Assembly (NCBI GenBank): GCA_949840465.1
Contig: CATKXE010000001.1
Span: 1-64,000, forward strand
Direction of reading: 5' to 3'
From: an uncultured Lachnospiraceae bacterium
GTDB taxonomy: Bacteria > Bacillota > Clostridia > Lachnospirales > Lachnospiraceae
DNA: 64,000 nt
The position numbers and the translations under genes were made by a program. Of this stretch, positions 9,527-21,207 are shown piece by piece (the first letter of the stretch is position 1; each line of letters begins with the position of its first letter). Below the pieces are notes generated by a model. The model made no database searches, was not told the origin of the DNA, and worked only from the letters and a program-made list of their open reading frames with translations.

Positions 9527-9594
9527 CCGCCTGGCTCGTTGCTTCGCGTGAATCAGCTACAGCCCACAGCCTGACCGGCTGCGGGCTGCGGGGC
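9527..9594. repeat. Dispersed 3'-flank repeat (GCTTCGCG family), copy after efp
   Basis: Contains TGGCTCGTTGCTTCGCGTGAAT, which recurs nearly unchanged next to pfkA (TGGCTCGCTGCTTCGCGGGAAT) and after ahcY (GGTCGTTGCTTCGCGGGAAT), plus a GC-rich hairpin (CAGCCCGCAGCC / GGCTGTGGGCTG on the minus strand). All copies lie between a stop codon and the next gene. Confidence 0.55.
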
Positions 9595-9597
9595 ATA

Positions 9598-10155
9598 TTA
9601 TACTCTTGACAGATATTCTCCGGTACGTGTATCAATCTTCAATACATCCCCGGTCTCCACAAACAGCGGCACCATGACCGTAGCGCCTGTCTCAACAGTA
9701 GCCGGCTTGGTAGCTCCCTGCGCAGTATCTCCCTTAAATCCAGGCTCGGTCTCTGTGATTGCCAGTTCTACAAACAAAGGCGGCTCCACAGAAAATACAT
9801 TCCCCTTGTGTGAACAGATCTTTACATTCTCATTCTCCTTCACGAACTTCAGCGCATCCCCAACCACATCCGCATTCAAAGCAATCTGATCATAGGTCTC
9901 AACATCCATAAAATTATATAGATCCCCATCCTGATACAGATACTGCATCTCCTTCCTGTCGATATGCGCCTTCGGGAACTTCTCAGTGGGCCGGAACGTC
10001 TTCTCTACGACGCCGCCGCTGATGATATTCTTTAACTTGGTTCTGACGAACGCCGCACCCTTCCCTGGCTTTACATGCTGAAATTCCAAAATCTGAAAGA
10101 TATTTCCCTCAATCTCGACGGTAACACCATTCTTAAATTCTCCTGCTGCGATCAT
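9598..10155 (-). CDS. efp: Elongation factor P
   Basis: Ribosome-binding factor that relieves stalling at polyproline stretches. All three beta-barrel domains are present in 185 residues. The tip loop reads KPGKGAAF with the modifiable lysine at position 32, the same position that carries 5-aminopentanol in Bacillus subtilis; no modification gene is adjacent. The ORF track extends seven codons upstream, but GAAGGAGG lies 7 bases before the ATG that gives the canonical [10 protein letters not shown] start. Confidence 0.97.
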   Translation of the reverse strand: MIAAGEFKNGVTVEIEGNIFQILEFQHVKPGKGAAFVRTKLKNIISGGVVEKTFRPTEKFPKAHIDRKEMQYLYQDGDLYNFMDVETYDQIALNADVVGDALKFVKENENVKICSHKGNVFSVEPPLFVELAITETEPGFKGDTAQGATKPATVETGATVMVPLFVETGDVLKIDTRTGEYLSRV

Positions 10156-10345
10156 TTGTAATCCTCCTTCAACCACGCAAACCCGCGTATGATTATTGTT
10201 AATTCATTCCATTACTTCACTCCTGCCGCTGCCAGCCGTTACTGCCCACGGCCATAGGCAGCATCATAACTACTCACTGTCAACTGCATACCATTCTATA
10301 ATAGATTCATGTTTTTTTCAACCTTTTTTTGTTCATTTCAGCAAT

Positions 10346-10378
10346 GGAAAAACCAGAAACCTCTTTTCAGGCCTCTGG
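10346..10378 (-). terminator. Intrinsic terminator overlapping the yqeG stop codon
   Basis: Minus-strand CCAGAGGCC pairs (two G-U) with GGTTTCTGG and is followed by TTTTTCC. The first arm covers the last codons and stop of yqeG, so the operon ends very tightly. Confidence 0.75.
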
Positions 10379-10870
10379 TCTATTCTTCATATAAAAATAA
10401 AGCACAATCCGTTCCAGATAACGCTTCAGCACAATCTGAATCTCCTCCTTCGGATAAATCGGCTTTACAAGGATATTACGGATCCCACAGCGTTTGGCGC
10501 CCCAGACATCCGTAAAAAGCTGGTCGCCGACAAAAAGGGTATTTGCCCGGTCTGTCCCCATAATCTCCATCGCACGGATATAATTTTTCGTAGACGGCTT
10601 GTGCGCATCATAAATATAATTTGTCCCGATCTCCGCATTAAATAACCTCACCCGGAACTCTTTGTTGTTGGAAATAAGGCATGTGGAAAATCCCATCGCA
10701 TGCAACTGATAAAATAACTTTTTGGCCCTTTCATCCGCAGGCGCACCATGGGGAACCAATGTGTTGTCAATATCAAATATCACACCTCTGAATCCTTCCA
10801 TATATAGTTTTTCAAACGGTATGATATACGTGGACGCCACATAATCATCAGGAAAAAACATCTCAAACAT
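10367..10870 (-). CDS. YqeG family HAD-IIIA phosphatase
   Basis: Small HAD hydrolase of 167 residues. Motif I is DIDNTLVP, motif II LISNN, motif III/IV the lysine and VGDQLFTDVWGAKRCG; the expected activity is phosphatase on an unknown substrate. In Bacillus yqeG lies in a cluster with yqeH and aroE; here it is the third gene of an operon with an aromatic-pathway fusion enzyme, starting 3 bases after that gene's stop. Its terminator overlaps its own stop codon. Confidence 0.9.
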   Translation of the reverse strand: MFEMFFPDDYVASTYIIPFEKLYMEGFRGVIFDIDNTLVPHGAPADERAKKLFYQLHAMGFSTCLISNNKEFRVRLFNAEIGTNYIYDAHKPSTKNYIRAMEIMGTDRANTLFVGDQLFTDVWGAKRCGIRNILVKPIYPKEEIQIVLKRYLERIVLYFYMKNRPEA

Positions 10871-10873
10871 AAC

Positions 10874-11668
10874 CTATGCTCCCCTTGAACTATCCTGCTC
10901 CGTCAGCCGGGTAATCAATTCCTCACAGATACGAAGCACCGTTTTTCCGTCTGTCCGAATCACCACATCTGCGGCCGCTTCATACTTCTCCCGGCGCTTT
11001 TCCATCAATTCCGTAATATATCCTACATTCTTGTTTCCATTTAAAACCGGCCGGTCCGTGCTGTCCTTCACCCGTTCATAGATGGTCTCAGGACTGGCGG
11101 TCAGAAGCACTACGCGTCCGTTTTTCTTCATTTCGGCCACATTCTCTTCCCGAAGAGCCGCCCCGCCTCCGCAGGAAATTACCACATGCTTGTGTTCCTG
11201 CATTTCCATCAGAAGCTGCGTCTCCCTGTTCCGGAAATATTCTTCCCCATAGGTGGCAAAGATATCCGGGATGCTCATCCCTTCCCTCTCTGCGATCACC
11301 TGATCCATCTCCACGACTTCCATGGCAAACATGGTACTCAGATAATCAGAAACCGTGGTCTTCCCAGCCCCCATAAATCCGATAAGCACAATATTATAAT
11401 CAAACAAATGCCTTGCCTGGATCCGCTTGCTGTTCTTGATGATCCTCAAAAATACATCTTCTATCTCGTTTTGATACTGATTGCCCTTGAGCCGCTCCCG
11501 CCTTCTGCGTTCCTGCTTCTCCTCCTGGACCGGTTGCAAAATCGGAAGCCCATATTGCTCCTTATAAGCCATAATCTTTTCAATGATGGAATTACGTTCT
11601 TCCAAAGCATCTATAATCTTATCATCGCACATGGCGAGCCGCTCACGGTACATCTCCAAATCATTCAT
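10874..11668 (-). CDS. Fused chorismate mutase - shikimate kinase
   Basis: Two shikimate-pathway activities in one 264-residue chain. Residues 1-85 form an AroQ-type all-helical chorismate mutase (ALEERNSIIEKIMAYK with following Arg/Lys/Glu-rich helix), and residues about 93-264 a shikimate kinase with Walker A IGFMGAGKTTVS, the substrate Asp in VEMDQVIAEREG, and CGGGAALR. The track start 32 codons upstream is inside the previous gene; AAGGGAG lies before the chosen ATG. The start overlaps the upstream stop by 8 bases (ATGAATGA), indicating translational coupling. Shikimate kinase feeds EPSP synthesis, chorismate mutase leads to prephenate, so the fusion links non-consecutive steps. Confidence 0.9.
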   Translation of the reverse strand: MNDLEMYRERLAMCDDKIIDALEERNSIIEKIMAYKEQYGLPILQPVQEEKQERRRRERLKGNQYQNEIEDVFLRIIKNSKRIQARHLFDYNIVLIGFMGAGKTTVSDYLSTMFAMEVVEMDQVIAEREGMSIPDIFATYGEEYFRNRETQLLMEMQEHKHVVISCGGGAALREENVAEMKKNGRVVLLTASPETIYERVKDSTDRPVLNGNKNVGYITELMEKRREKYEAAADVVIRTDGKTVLRICEELITRLTEQDSSRGA

Positions 11669-12500
11669 GTTCTTCTCCCTTATTCTCGCTGTCTCCTGCC
11701 CCTTTTTCCAACGCGGCATTGACATCTGCCTTAAAAACAGCCCATGCCTCCTCATTCTCCACAAAATACTTGGGACAGTTCTTCCCTGTCACATCATAAT
11801 GACGGATGACTGCATCCGCATTCAGCCCGTACTTGGCGCACAGAAAAGCCGTTAATTTCACAATGGACACATATGTTGCATCTGTAAATTTTCCGGTCTC
11901 ATCCGGATGGCAGCACTCGATGGAAATCGTATCATGATTCCGCTCATTGGAAGCATAGGCAATCTCCCATGTAGGTACGCACTGCACGACCTCGCCATCC
12001 AGACCAACCACAAAATGGCTGCTTACCGAGGTTCCATGCCCATCCTGAAGCCCATTAAAATAGTCCCGGTTCTGCTGCGCCGTACTTCCCGGATTCGCCG
12101 TATAATGGATAACGACCCCTGTAATCGGATCTGCCTCTGTACCCGGCCTGGAATACTCATTAATATCTAAAAGCTGCACGCTTATGTCCGGTTCTGACGC
12201 ATCCACATCCAGGCCGCTCGTCTTTTCCTCCTCTGCAGAACAACGTGAGAGTACCGCCATCACCAGCAAAACACCGAGCACGCCGGCAGCAATGCCAAGC
12301 AATAGGCTTTTCCCGTCCAGGTGAATATGCACAGAGATCTTTCTGGATATTTTTTTCTTTTTCCGCTTTGTCTTTCGTTTTGACTTCCTGTTTTTTTTCT
12401 TCTGTCCTGTATCTTTTAGCCCGGTGTTCCTAAGCCCTGTACCGGTCGACTCCGTACTTCTTAGTTCCGTACTTTTATGCTCCGTACTCTCCTGTTCCAT
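11661..12500 (-). CDS. Membrane-anchored N-acetylmuramoyl-L-alanine amidase (Amidase_2)
   Basis: Peptidoglycan amidase expected to cleave the bond between MurNAc and L-Ala outside the cell. The chain has a repetitive cytoplasmic N-terminus (STEHK, STELR, STEST, GTGLR, NTGLK, DTGQK), a very basic patch, one membrane helix (about 64-86, LLLGIAAGVLGVLLVMAVL) and an extracellular Amidase_2/PGRP domain with zinc ligands in VVIHYTANPG and RHYDVTGKNCPKYF. The N-terminal pentapeptide repeats are encoded by a 15-bp minisatellite that also contributes the GGAG upstream of the ATG. First gene of an operon with the shikimate fusion and yqeG. Confidence 0.9.
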   Translation of the reverse strand: MEQESTEHKSTELRSTESTGTGLRNTGLKDTGQKKKNRKSKRKTKRKKKKISRKISVHIHLDGKSLLLGIAAGVLGVLLVMAVLSRCSAEEEKTSGLDVDASEPDISVQLLDINEYSRPGTEADPITGVVIHYTANPGSTAQQNRDYFNGLQDGHGTSVSSHFVVGLDGEVVQCVPTWEIAYASNERNHDTISIECCHPDETGKFTDATYVSIVKLTAFLCAKYGLNADAVIRHYDVTGKNCPKYFVENEEAWAVFKADVNAALEKGAGDSENKGEEHE

Positions 12501-12518
12501 TCTTCTTTGCTCCGTACA
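12399..12518 (-). repeat. 15-bp tandem repeat (about 8 degenerate units) across the amidase start
   Basis: On the minus strand units such as AGTACGGAGCATAAA, AGTACGGAACTAAGA and AGTACGGAGTCGACC follow in register for 120 bases, decaying toward GATACAGGACAGAAG. The period equals five codons, so the reading frame is preserved, and the first two units lie before or across the ATG. Confidence 0.85.
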
Positions 12519-12692
12519 TCTTTCTGACTTTATATCAGGCTGGCTCAGTAATCATCACATGACTTATTGAACAATAGCAGTTCCGCAAATATACCTGACA
12601 GGCATCAGGTAAATGATGCCCCTGCGGGGCAGGGAGACTTTACCTGATCAGTTCTGCCTTATCGGGTAAAGTCCATGCAGACGCTCAGAGCC

Positions 12693-14195
<1,503 letters not shown>

Positions 14196-14204
14196 TTATC
14201 TGTT

Positions 14205-14233
14205 ATGGTACAAAAATTCAACTTGATTGTCAA
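14205..14233 (-). promoter_or_regulatory. guaB promoter with flanking palindromes
   Basis: Minus strand TTGACA, 17 bases, TACCAT. The -35 hexamer lies within ACTTGA-TTG-TCAAGT, and the start-site region contains the perfect 10-mer GATAATTATC. Either palindrome could be an operator; no factor is identified. Confidence 0.7.
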
Positions 14234-14248
14234 GTGATTTTCGCAAAT

Positions 14249-14279
14249 AAAAAAGAGTTCCAATTCGGAACTCTTTTTT
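14249..14279 (-). terminator. Intrinsic terminator downstream of groL
   Basis: AAAAAAGAGTTC and GAACTCTTTTTT pair perfectly around a 7-base loop; U-tracts exist on both strands, so it can stop transcription in either direction. It separates groESL from the guaB promoter. Confidence 0.85.
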
Positions 14280-14297
14280 ATACTCATGAGCATACTT

Positions 14298-14343
14298 ATC
14301 TGCCAAATGGTTGTTCTTAAATCATTTGGAACTTTTGGCAGAT
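14298..14343 (-). repeat. Inverted repeat in the groL 3' untranslated region
   Basis: ATCTGCCAAA pairs with TTTGGCAGAT over a 26-base loop that itself contains CCAAATG / CATTTGG, giving two alternative folds. It lies between the groL stop and its terminator. Confidence 0.5.
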
Positions 14344-14387
14344 CATTCGGCTCACGGGTATATCTATGATCGTTCAGGTGGCTGATA

Positions 14388-16019
<1,632 letters not shown>

Positions 16020-16128
16020 TCACCTCATTCATTATATTCAAACCGTCTATATATCTCAATAGTTAATCTTGTCAAGCTTCCACAGTTCAAAGGATATTCC
16101 CTGCGTAAATATCCTTTCCGATTATAAT

Positions 16129-16416
16129 TTACGCTTCTACGATTGCCAGAATATCACTTTGCTTTACAATCATAAATTCTTCGCCGTCCAGTTCTACCTC
16201 TGTCCCTGCATACTTGGAGTAGATTACTTTATCCCCGACACTTACCTGCATGGTCACTTCTTTTCCATCTATAGTCCCGCCAGGCCCTACAGCTATCACT
16301 TCCGCTTCCTGCGGCTTCTCTTTTGCCTGCCCCGGAAGAACGATACCGGACTTTGTTGTTTCTTCTGCTTCTAACTGTTTTAATACAATTTTGTCGCCTA
16401 ATGGTACTAACTTCAT
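16129..16416 (-). CDS. groES: Co-chaperonin GroES
   Basis: 95-residue lid of the GroEL chamber, with LVPLGDKIVLKQLEAEE at the N-terminus and the GIVLP mobile loop. It follows the CIRCE operator and precedes groL by about 115 bases. Confidence 0.98.
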   Translation of the reverse strand: MKLVPLGDKIVLKQLEAEETTKSGIVLPGQAKEKPQEAEVIAVGPGGTIDGKEVTMQVSVGDKVIYSKYAGTEVELDGEEFMIVKQSDILAIVEA

Positions 16417-16447
16417 TGTAATTCCTCCTTAATTATATGTTGTTCTG

Positions 16448-16474
16448 TTAGCACTCAATTCATTTGAGTGCTAA
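16448..16474 (-). promoter_or_regulatory. CIRCE operator (HrcA site)
   Basis: Exact match to the consensus inverted repeat TTAGCACTC-N9-GAGTGCTAA, located between the groES promoter and start codon. It predicts heat-inducible repression by HrcA, whose gene is not in this window. Confidence 0.98.
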
Positions 16475-16485
16475 CCCATGAATAT

Positions 16486-16514
16486 AAAATAGCACTCTGT
16501 TTGCAATTTGTCAA
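16486..16514 (-). promoter_or_regulatory. groESL promoter
   Basis: Minus strand TTGACA, 17 bases, TATTTT, ending 12 bases before CIRCE. The spacer contains another GAGTGCTA half-site, so HrcA might contact the promoter as well. Confidence 0.85.
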
Positions 16515-16565
16515 CAATGTTTGTGAATTTTTATAATTAGTTTATAAAAAAGCGGATATACTTTC

Positions 16566-16880
16566 TCAGCTCTCCTTTTTTTCCGATACGCTGTAGAACC
16601 CGTTTTCGATTCGGAAAACCACCATGTTGCCGGACGGCGAACGGTAGCGCTCCTTTACCACCCCGGTGCAGTAAAGGATTTCTTTTTTGGTGGAAATATA
16701 GCACTGGTACTTTGCATCCAGCGAAATCACCGTCAGATCCTCATCTTTTAACTCTAAGTATATGTAATCTTCTTCAATATCATACTTGTAAACCTGACAT
16801 CTGTGCGTCGTATCATCTAATACCGCATCCGCTGAAATTGTCTTCGCCATCTGTAAATCCACAAAATTCCCTTCGTACAT
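16566..16880 (-). CDS. Conserved hypothetical protein, beta-rich, possibly PilZ/YcgR N-terminal-like
   Basis: Cytoplasmic protein of 104 residues downstream of codY. I do not recognise it with certainty. The alternation of short beta strands (CQVYKYDIEEDYIYLEL, TVISLDAKYQCYI, ILYCTGVVKERY, MVVFRIENGFYSV) resembles the N-terminal barrel of YcgR/PilZ proteins, but the PilZ c-di-GMP motif is absent. The track start 24 codons upstream was replaced because AAGGAGG lies 8 bases before the ATG used. Confidence 0.65.
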   Translation of the reverse strand: MYEGNFVDLQMAKTISADAVLDDTTHRCQVYKYDIEEDYIYLELKDEDLTVISLDAKYQCYISTKKEILYCTGVVKERYRSPSGNMVVFRIENGFYSVSEKKES

Positions 16881-17002
16881 CTGCCTTCCTCCTTTTAAAC
16901 CTGACAGCCTCCCGAAAGCCTGTCTGAAATATACTATCCTGAAAACTCCCACGCCTCTATGAAAAAGAAAGGATATCAGTTGTCTGACATCCCCTCCGGC
17001 CC

Positions 17003-17782
17003 TTATGCTCTTTCCTTCTTAATCTTCTCCAGCTCTGTAAAGACATATTCATTCAATACCTTTATGTACGTCCCCTTCATACCGGATGAGCGGGACTCGA
17101 TCACGCCCGCGCTTTCAAATTTTCTCAGTGCATTGACAATGACAGAACGTGTGATGCCTACGCGGTCTGCAATTTTGCTGGCAACTAAAATCCCTTCCAT
17201 GCCGCCTAATTCATCAAAAATATGGAGGATGGCTTCTAACTCGGAAAAAGACAATGTGCTGATCGCCGACTGTACAATATGCTCTTTCCGGGACTCCTCC
17301 GCGTTCTCCTCATTCACGGAACGGAGCATTTCAAGTCCTACCACCGCGGTTCCATATTCACTCAGGATGATATCGTCAATCTCGTAAAATGCATCCTGCT
17401 TGTAGATAAACAATGTACCCAGTCGTTCCCCGGCAATATCAATGGGAGTGATGATGGCCTGATACCCCCTGATGGACTCCGGCGAGAAACCAAGAGTCTC
17501 CAGATTCACATTCTCCTTGGTGGATAAAATGCTCAAAAGGCGCTCATTCAACATCTTGTCAATATGGGAACCCACAGACTCCGTGATCAATTCATGGAGC
17601 CCTGTAATCTGCACAGATCTTCCCACGCCCAGAATCTTCCCCTTTTTACTCACGACCAGAACGTTAGAGTCCAGAATCTCCGTCATCACCGCGCAGATGT
17701 CATTAAACACTACCTTGCTGGAATTATTATTATGAAGCAGTTTATTGATCTTTCTCGTTTTATCTAGTAGTTGTACACTCAT
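17003..17782 (-). CDS. codY: GTP-sensing transcriptional repressor CodY
   Basis: Global regulator of nutrient limitation responding to branched-chain amino acids and GTP. The 259-residue chain has the N-terminal GAF ligand domain starting MSVQLLDKTRKINKLLH and the C-terminal winged helix with ADRVGITRSVIVNALRKFE, in which the recognition helix is intact. It follows topA; in Bacillus codY also lies in this neighbourhood but with clpQY between. GGAGG precedes the ATG. Confidence 0.97.
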   Translation of the reverse strand: MSVQLLDKTRKINKLLHNNNSSKVVFNDICAVMTEILDSNVLVVSKKGKILGVGRSVQITGLHELITESVGSHIDKMLNERLLSILSTKENVNLETLGFSPESIRGYQAIITPIDIAGERLGTLFIYKQDAFYEIDDIILSEYGTAVVGLEMLRSVNEENAEESRKEHIVQSAISTLSFSELEAILHIFDELGGMEGILVASKIADRVGITRSVIVNALRKFESAGVIESRSSGMKGTYIKVLNEYVFTELEKIKKERA

Positions 17783-17922
17783 TACGCTCCTCCGCTTTTG
17801 TTAAAGACAATTCCTTGCTTATCTAATTGTATACACAACTCGTTCCAGTTTGTCAGATAAAACCATGTTATCATACAATTTGTGAAATATCAATGAAATC
17901 CTCGCCCTTTTAGCGACATTTT

Positions 17923-20010
17923 TCAATCTTTTTCGGCTTGATCCTGCTTTTTGTTTCTTACATAACCGCATTTCTCGTCTGCGCAGACCAGCTTGTTCCC
18001 TTTTTCCACCATATAGCCCCCGCAATCCGGGCATTTCTCTGAAGAAGGCTTCTGCCAGGACATAAAATCGCACTCTGGATTGTCCTCGCATCCATAGTAT
18101 TTTCTGCCCTTCTTTGTCTTGCGGAGTACCACTTCCTTCCCGCAGTTAGGGCAAGGTACCCCAATCTTTTCCAGATAGGGCTTTGTGTTGCGGCATTCCG
18201 GAAATCCCGGGCAGGCAAGGAACCTGCCGTGGGGGCCGTATTTGATGACCATGTTGCGGCCGCACTCCTCGCAGACCACATCGGTGACTTCATCCTCAAT
18301 CGTCACGCTTTCCTGTTCTTTTTCCGCAATCTGGACTGCTTCGTCCAGATCCGGATAGAAATTGCGGATGACCTCCTTCCACGTCACACGGCCTTCCTCC
18401 ACCATATCCAGAAGCCCTTCCATATTGGCCGTAAAATGGACGTCCACTATGCTTGGAAAGGACTGTTTCATGATGTTGTTGACCACTTCCCCGATCTCCG
18501 TCAAATACAGATTCTTCCCCTCTTTGGTAATATATCTCCGGGCCAGAATCGTACCGATGGTGGGCGCATAGGTACTTGGCCGCCCAATCCCCTGCTCCTC
18601 CAATGCCTTCACTAACGTAGCCTCCGTATAATGTGCAGGCGGCTGGGTAAAATGCTGTTTGCTCTCAAAATCCTGTCTGGTCAGCACCGTGTCCTTCTGC
18701 AGGGCATTGACCAGCACATTGCTTTCCTCCTTTTCCTCGTCGGCCTCCATATACACAAAGCGGAAACCTTCAAAAGAAACCCGTGAAGTAGAGACCGTAA
18801 ATAGATACTCTCCCGCTCCAATCTTGATGGAAGTCGTCTCAAATCTCGCGGGCTGCATCCTGCTTGCCGTAAAACGCTTCCAAATCAGCTGGTACAGCCG
18901 GAACTGATCCCTTGTCAGGGATTCTTTTAAGGAGGCCGGAGTTCGGGTGATATCCGACGGGCGGATTGCCTCATGGGCGTCCTGGATCTTCTTTTCCGTC
19001 TGCTTCGCCGTACTCCCGGCAGCAGCATATTCCTTACCATAGGTCTCGGCAATATATGCTCTCGCCGCTGCATCCGCCTCCTCGGAAATACGCGTGGAAT
19101 CGGTACGCAGGTAGGTAATAACACCCACAGTCCCGTTCCCCTTGATATCAATTCCCTCGTAGAGCTGCTGGGCAATGCGCATCGTCTTCTGTGTACCGAA
19201 ATTCAGCGCCTTTGCCGCTTCCTGCTGGAGCGTACTGGTGGTAAAAGGAAGGGGGCTTTTACGGATGCGTTCTCCTTTTTTGATATCTTTAATATGATAC
19301 TCCTCATGCTCCACAGCCTGAAGGATACTGTCCAGCTCCTCTCTGGAGCGGATAGTCATCTTCTTTTTTTCCGTACCGTAGAACTTAGCTTTCAGAGGAC
19401 GTTTTTCTCCTTTTATGGAAAATACCGCGTCCAATGACCAGTATTCTTCCGGGATAAATGCGTCGATCTCCTCCTCCCGGTCGGCAATAATGCGAAGAGC
19501 CACGGACTGCACTCTCCCGGCGCTTAAGCCCCTCTTTACCTTTGCCCAGAGAAGCGGGCTGATACGGTATCCCACCATCCGGTCCAGAATTCGGCGCACC
19601 TGCTGTGCATCCACCAGATCCATATCGATCTCCCGCGGCGCTTTTAGCGATGCCTTTACTGCATTCTTCGTAATTTCGTTAAATGTGATCCGGCACATCT
19701 TCTTCTGATCCAATTTCAAGGCAGCCGCAAGATGCCAGGAAATCGCTTCTCCCTCGCGGTCCGGGTCAGTCGCGAGATAGACCTTGTCTGCCTTTTTCAC
19801 TTCCTTGCGCAGGCTTGCAAGGATATCCCCCTTCCCCCGGATGGTAATGTATTTTGGCTCATAATCATGCTCCACATCAATCCCTAACTGACTCTTCGGC
19901 AGATCGCGCACATGCCCGTTGGATGCCGCGACCGTATAATTACTTCCTAAAAACTTTTTAATTGTCTTTACCTTGGCAGGTGACTCCACAATAACCAGAT
20001 AGTGCGCCAT
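17923..20010 (-). CDS. topA: DNA topoisomerase I
   Basis: Type IA topoisomerase relaxing negative supercoils. TOPRIM domain at the N-terminus (LVIVESPAKVKTIKKFLG, and DPDREGEAI), active-site tyrosine in GVITYLRTDSTR, and three C-terminal four-cysteine zinc ribbons (CEECG..., CPNCG..., CPDCG...). 695 residues is typical. Part of the yifB-dprA-topA block. Confidence 0.98.
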   Translation of the reverse strand: MAHYLVIVESPAKVKTIKKFLGSNYTVAASNGHVRDLPKSQLGIDVEHDYEPKYITIRGKGDILASLRKEVKKADKVYLATDPDREGEAISWHLAAALKLDQKKMCRITFNEITKNAVKASLKAPREIDMDLVDAQQVRRILDRMVGYRISPLLWAKVKRGLSAGRVQSVALRIIADREEEIDAFIPEEYWSLDAVFSIKGEKRPLKAKFYGTEKKKMTIRSREELDSILQAVEHEEYHIKDIKKGERIRKSPLPFTTSTLQQEAAKALNFGTQKTMRIAQQLYEGIDIKGNGTVGVITYLRTDSTRISEEADAAARAYIAETYGKEYAAAGSTAKQTEKKIQDAHEAIRPSDITRTPASLKESLTRDQFRLYQLIWKRFTASRMQPARFETTSIKIGAGEYLFTVSTSRVSFEGFRFVYMEADEEKEESNVLVNALQKDTVLTRQDFESKQHFTQPPAHYTEATLVKALEEQGIGRPSTYAPTIGTILARRYITKEGKNLYLTEIGEVVNNIMKQSFPSIVDVHFTANMEGLLDMVEEGRVTWKEVIRNFYPDLDEAVQIAEKEQESVTIEDEVTDVVCEECGRNMVIKYGPHGRFLACPGFPECRNTKPYLEKIGVPCPNCGKEVVLRKTKKGRKYYGCEDNPECDFMSWQKPSSEKCPDCGGYMVEKGNKLVCADEKCGYVRNKKQDQAEKD

Positions 20011-20045
20011 GACAACTTACTCCTCCATCTACAACTGCGAACCGT

Positions 20046-21206
20046 CTATATTCGAACATAATAATTTTTTGAAACCTCTTTAATGTATCCCTTAATCTCC
20101 AGGGATGAAAGCGTCTCCAATACTTTCCGGGGCATAAGCCCTGTCGCCTCCATGATTTCGCCGGCGCTCCTTGGACTTAGAACAACTGAACTATACACCA
20201 ATTTTTCCGTACTTTCAAGCACTTTTTTTACTTCCCTGTTTTTTTCCCGTAAAATATTGCCTGATATCCCCAGCTCCTCTAACAGCATCTCCGGCGACGT
20301 CAGGATTCCCGCTCCCTGCCGGATAAGCTGGTGGCATCCCTGGCTCAGCATGCTGTCTGCAGGCCCGGGCAGGGCATACACATCCTTTCCCTGTTCCAAC
20401 GCCATATCCGCCGTAATCAGGGAACCGCTTTTCTCCCTGGCTTCAATCACAATCACAAGATCTGACAGGCCGCTGATGATCCGGTTCCTCCGCGGAAAAT
20501 GATAAGGCAGCGGCTTCACGCCCGGAGGCAGCTCGGAGAGGATTCCGCCGCCCTGTTCTAAAATATCCTGATAAAGCCCGGCGTGGTCTCTCGGATAACA
20601 GATATCCACCCCATTCCCCAACACGGCAAATGTCTTTCCCCCGCCTGTCAGCGCTCCCCTCTGGCTGATTCCATCAATCCCGAACGCCAGGCCGCTTACA
20701 ATCTGAATTCCATATTCCGAAAGCACTTCCCCAAATTCATAGGCATATTTTTCCCCGTAATGGCTGCACCTTCTTGCCCCTACGACAGCCACACTTAAAA
20801 ATTCCTCATCAGGCAGGCGGCCCTTCACATACAGGGCATAGGGCTTGTCCTGAATATCCATGAGCTTTTTCGGATACTCCGATTCAAAACAAGTGACGAA
20901 ACGGATTCCCTGTTCCTGCATCTTTTCATACTCGCCCTGCAAATCCCATGTTTTTTTCGCCTGAATCATTGTATTACAGTCCTTCTCATTTAAGAACCGA
21001 AATTGGTGCAAATGCGTTTCTTCTATATAATAAACTTCTCTCGCTGATTTCATGTATGCACGGAGCAAAGTTTTTTTACGGTCGGAAATCCCGGCAGCGG
21101 CCAGCCAATAGTCGTAAGCCTTTTCTTTTAGTTGCAGGCTTTTGTTCCTGTCTTCCTTTTCATCTTTACTAATGTTGATGTTCTGATTTACATTTTTGTA
21201 TCTCAA
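20046..21206 (-). CDS. dprA: DNA-processing protein DprA
   Basis: Loads RecA onto incoming single-stranded DNA during transformation. Rossmann-like core with VVGARRCSHYGEKYA, SGLAFGIDGISQRGAL and the FPRRNRIISGLSD signature, and a C-terminal winged helix (about residues 320-386). The start is TTG, supported by GGGGGAG 5 bases upstream and located one base after the yifB stop, so the genes are coupled. Presence of dprA and yifB alone does not show competence. Confidence 0.95.
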   Translation of the reverse strand: MRYKNVNQNINISKDEKEDRNKSLQLKEKAYDYWLAAAGISDRKKTLLRAYMKSAREVYYIEETHLHQFRFLNEKDCNTMIQAKKTWDLQGEYEKMQEQGIRFVTCFESEYPKKLMDIQDKPYALYVKGRLPDEEFLSVAVVGARRCSHYGEKYAYEFGEVLSEYGIQIVSGLAFGIDGISQRGALTGGGKTFAVLGNGVDICYPRDHAGLYQDILEQGGGILSELPPGVKPLPYHFPRRNRIISGLSDLVIVIEAREKSGSLITADMALEQGKDVYALPGPADSMLSQGCHQLIRQGAGILTSPEMLLEELGISGNILREKNREVKKVLESTEKLVYSSVVLSPRSAGEIMEATGLMPRKVLETLSSLEIKGYIKEVSKNYYVRI

Positions 21207-21207
21207 T

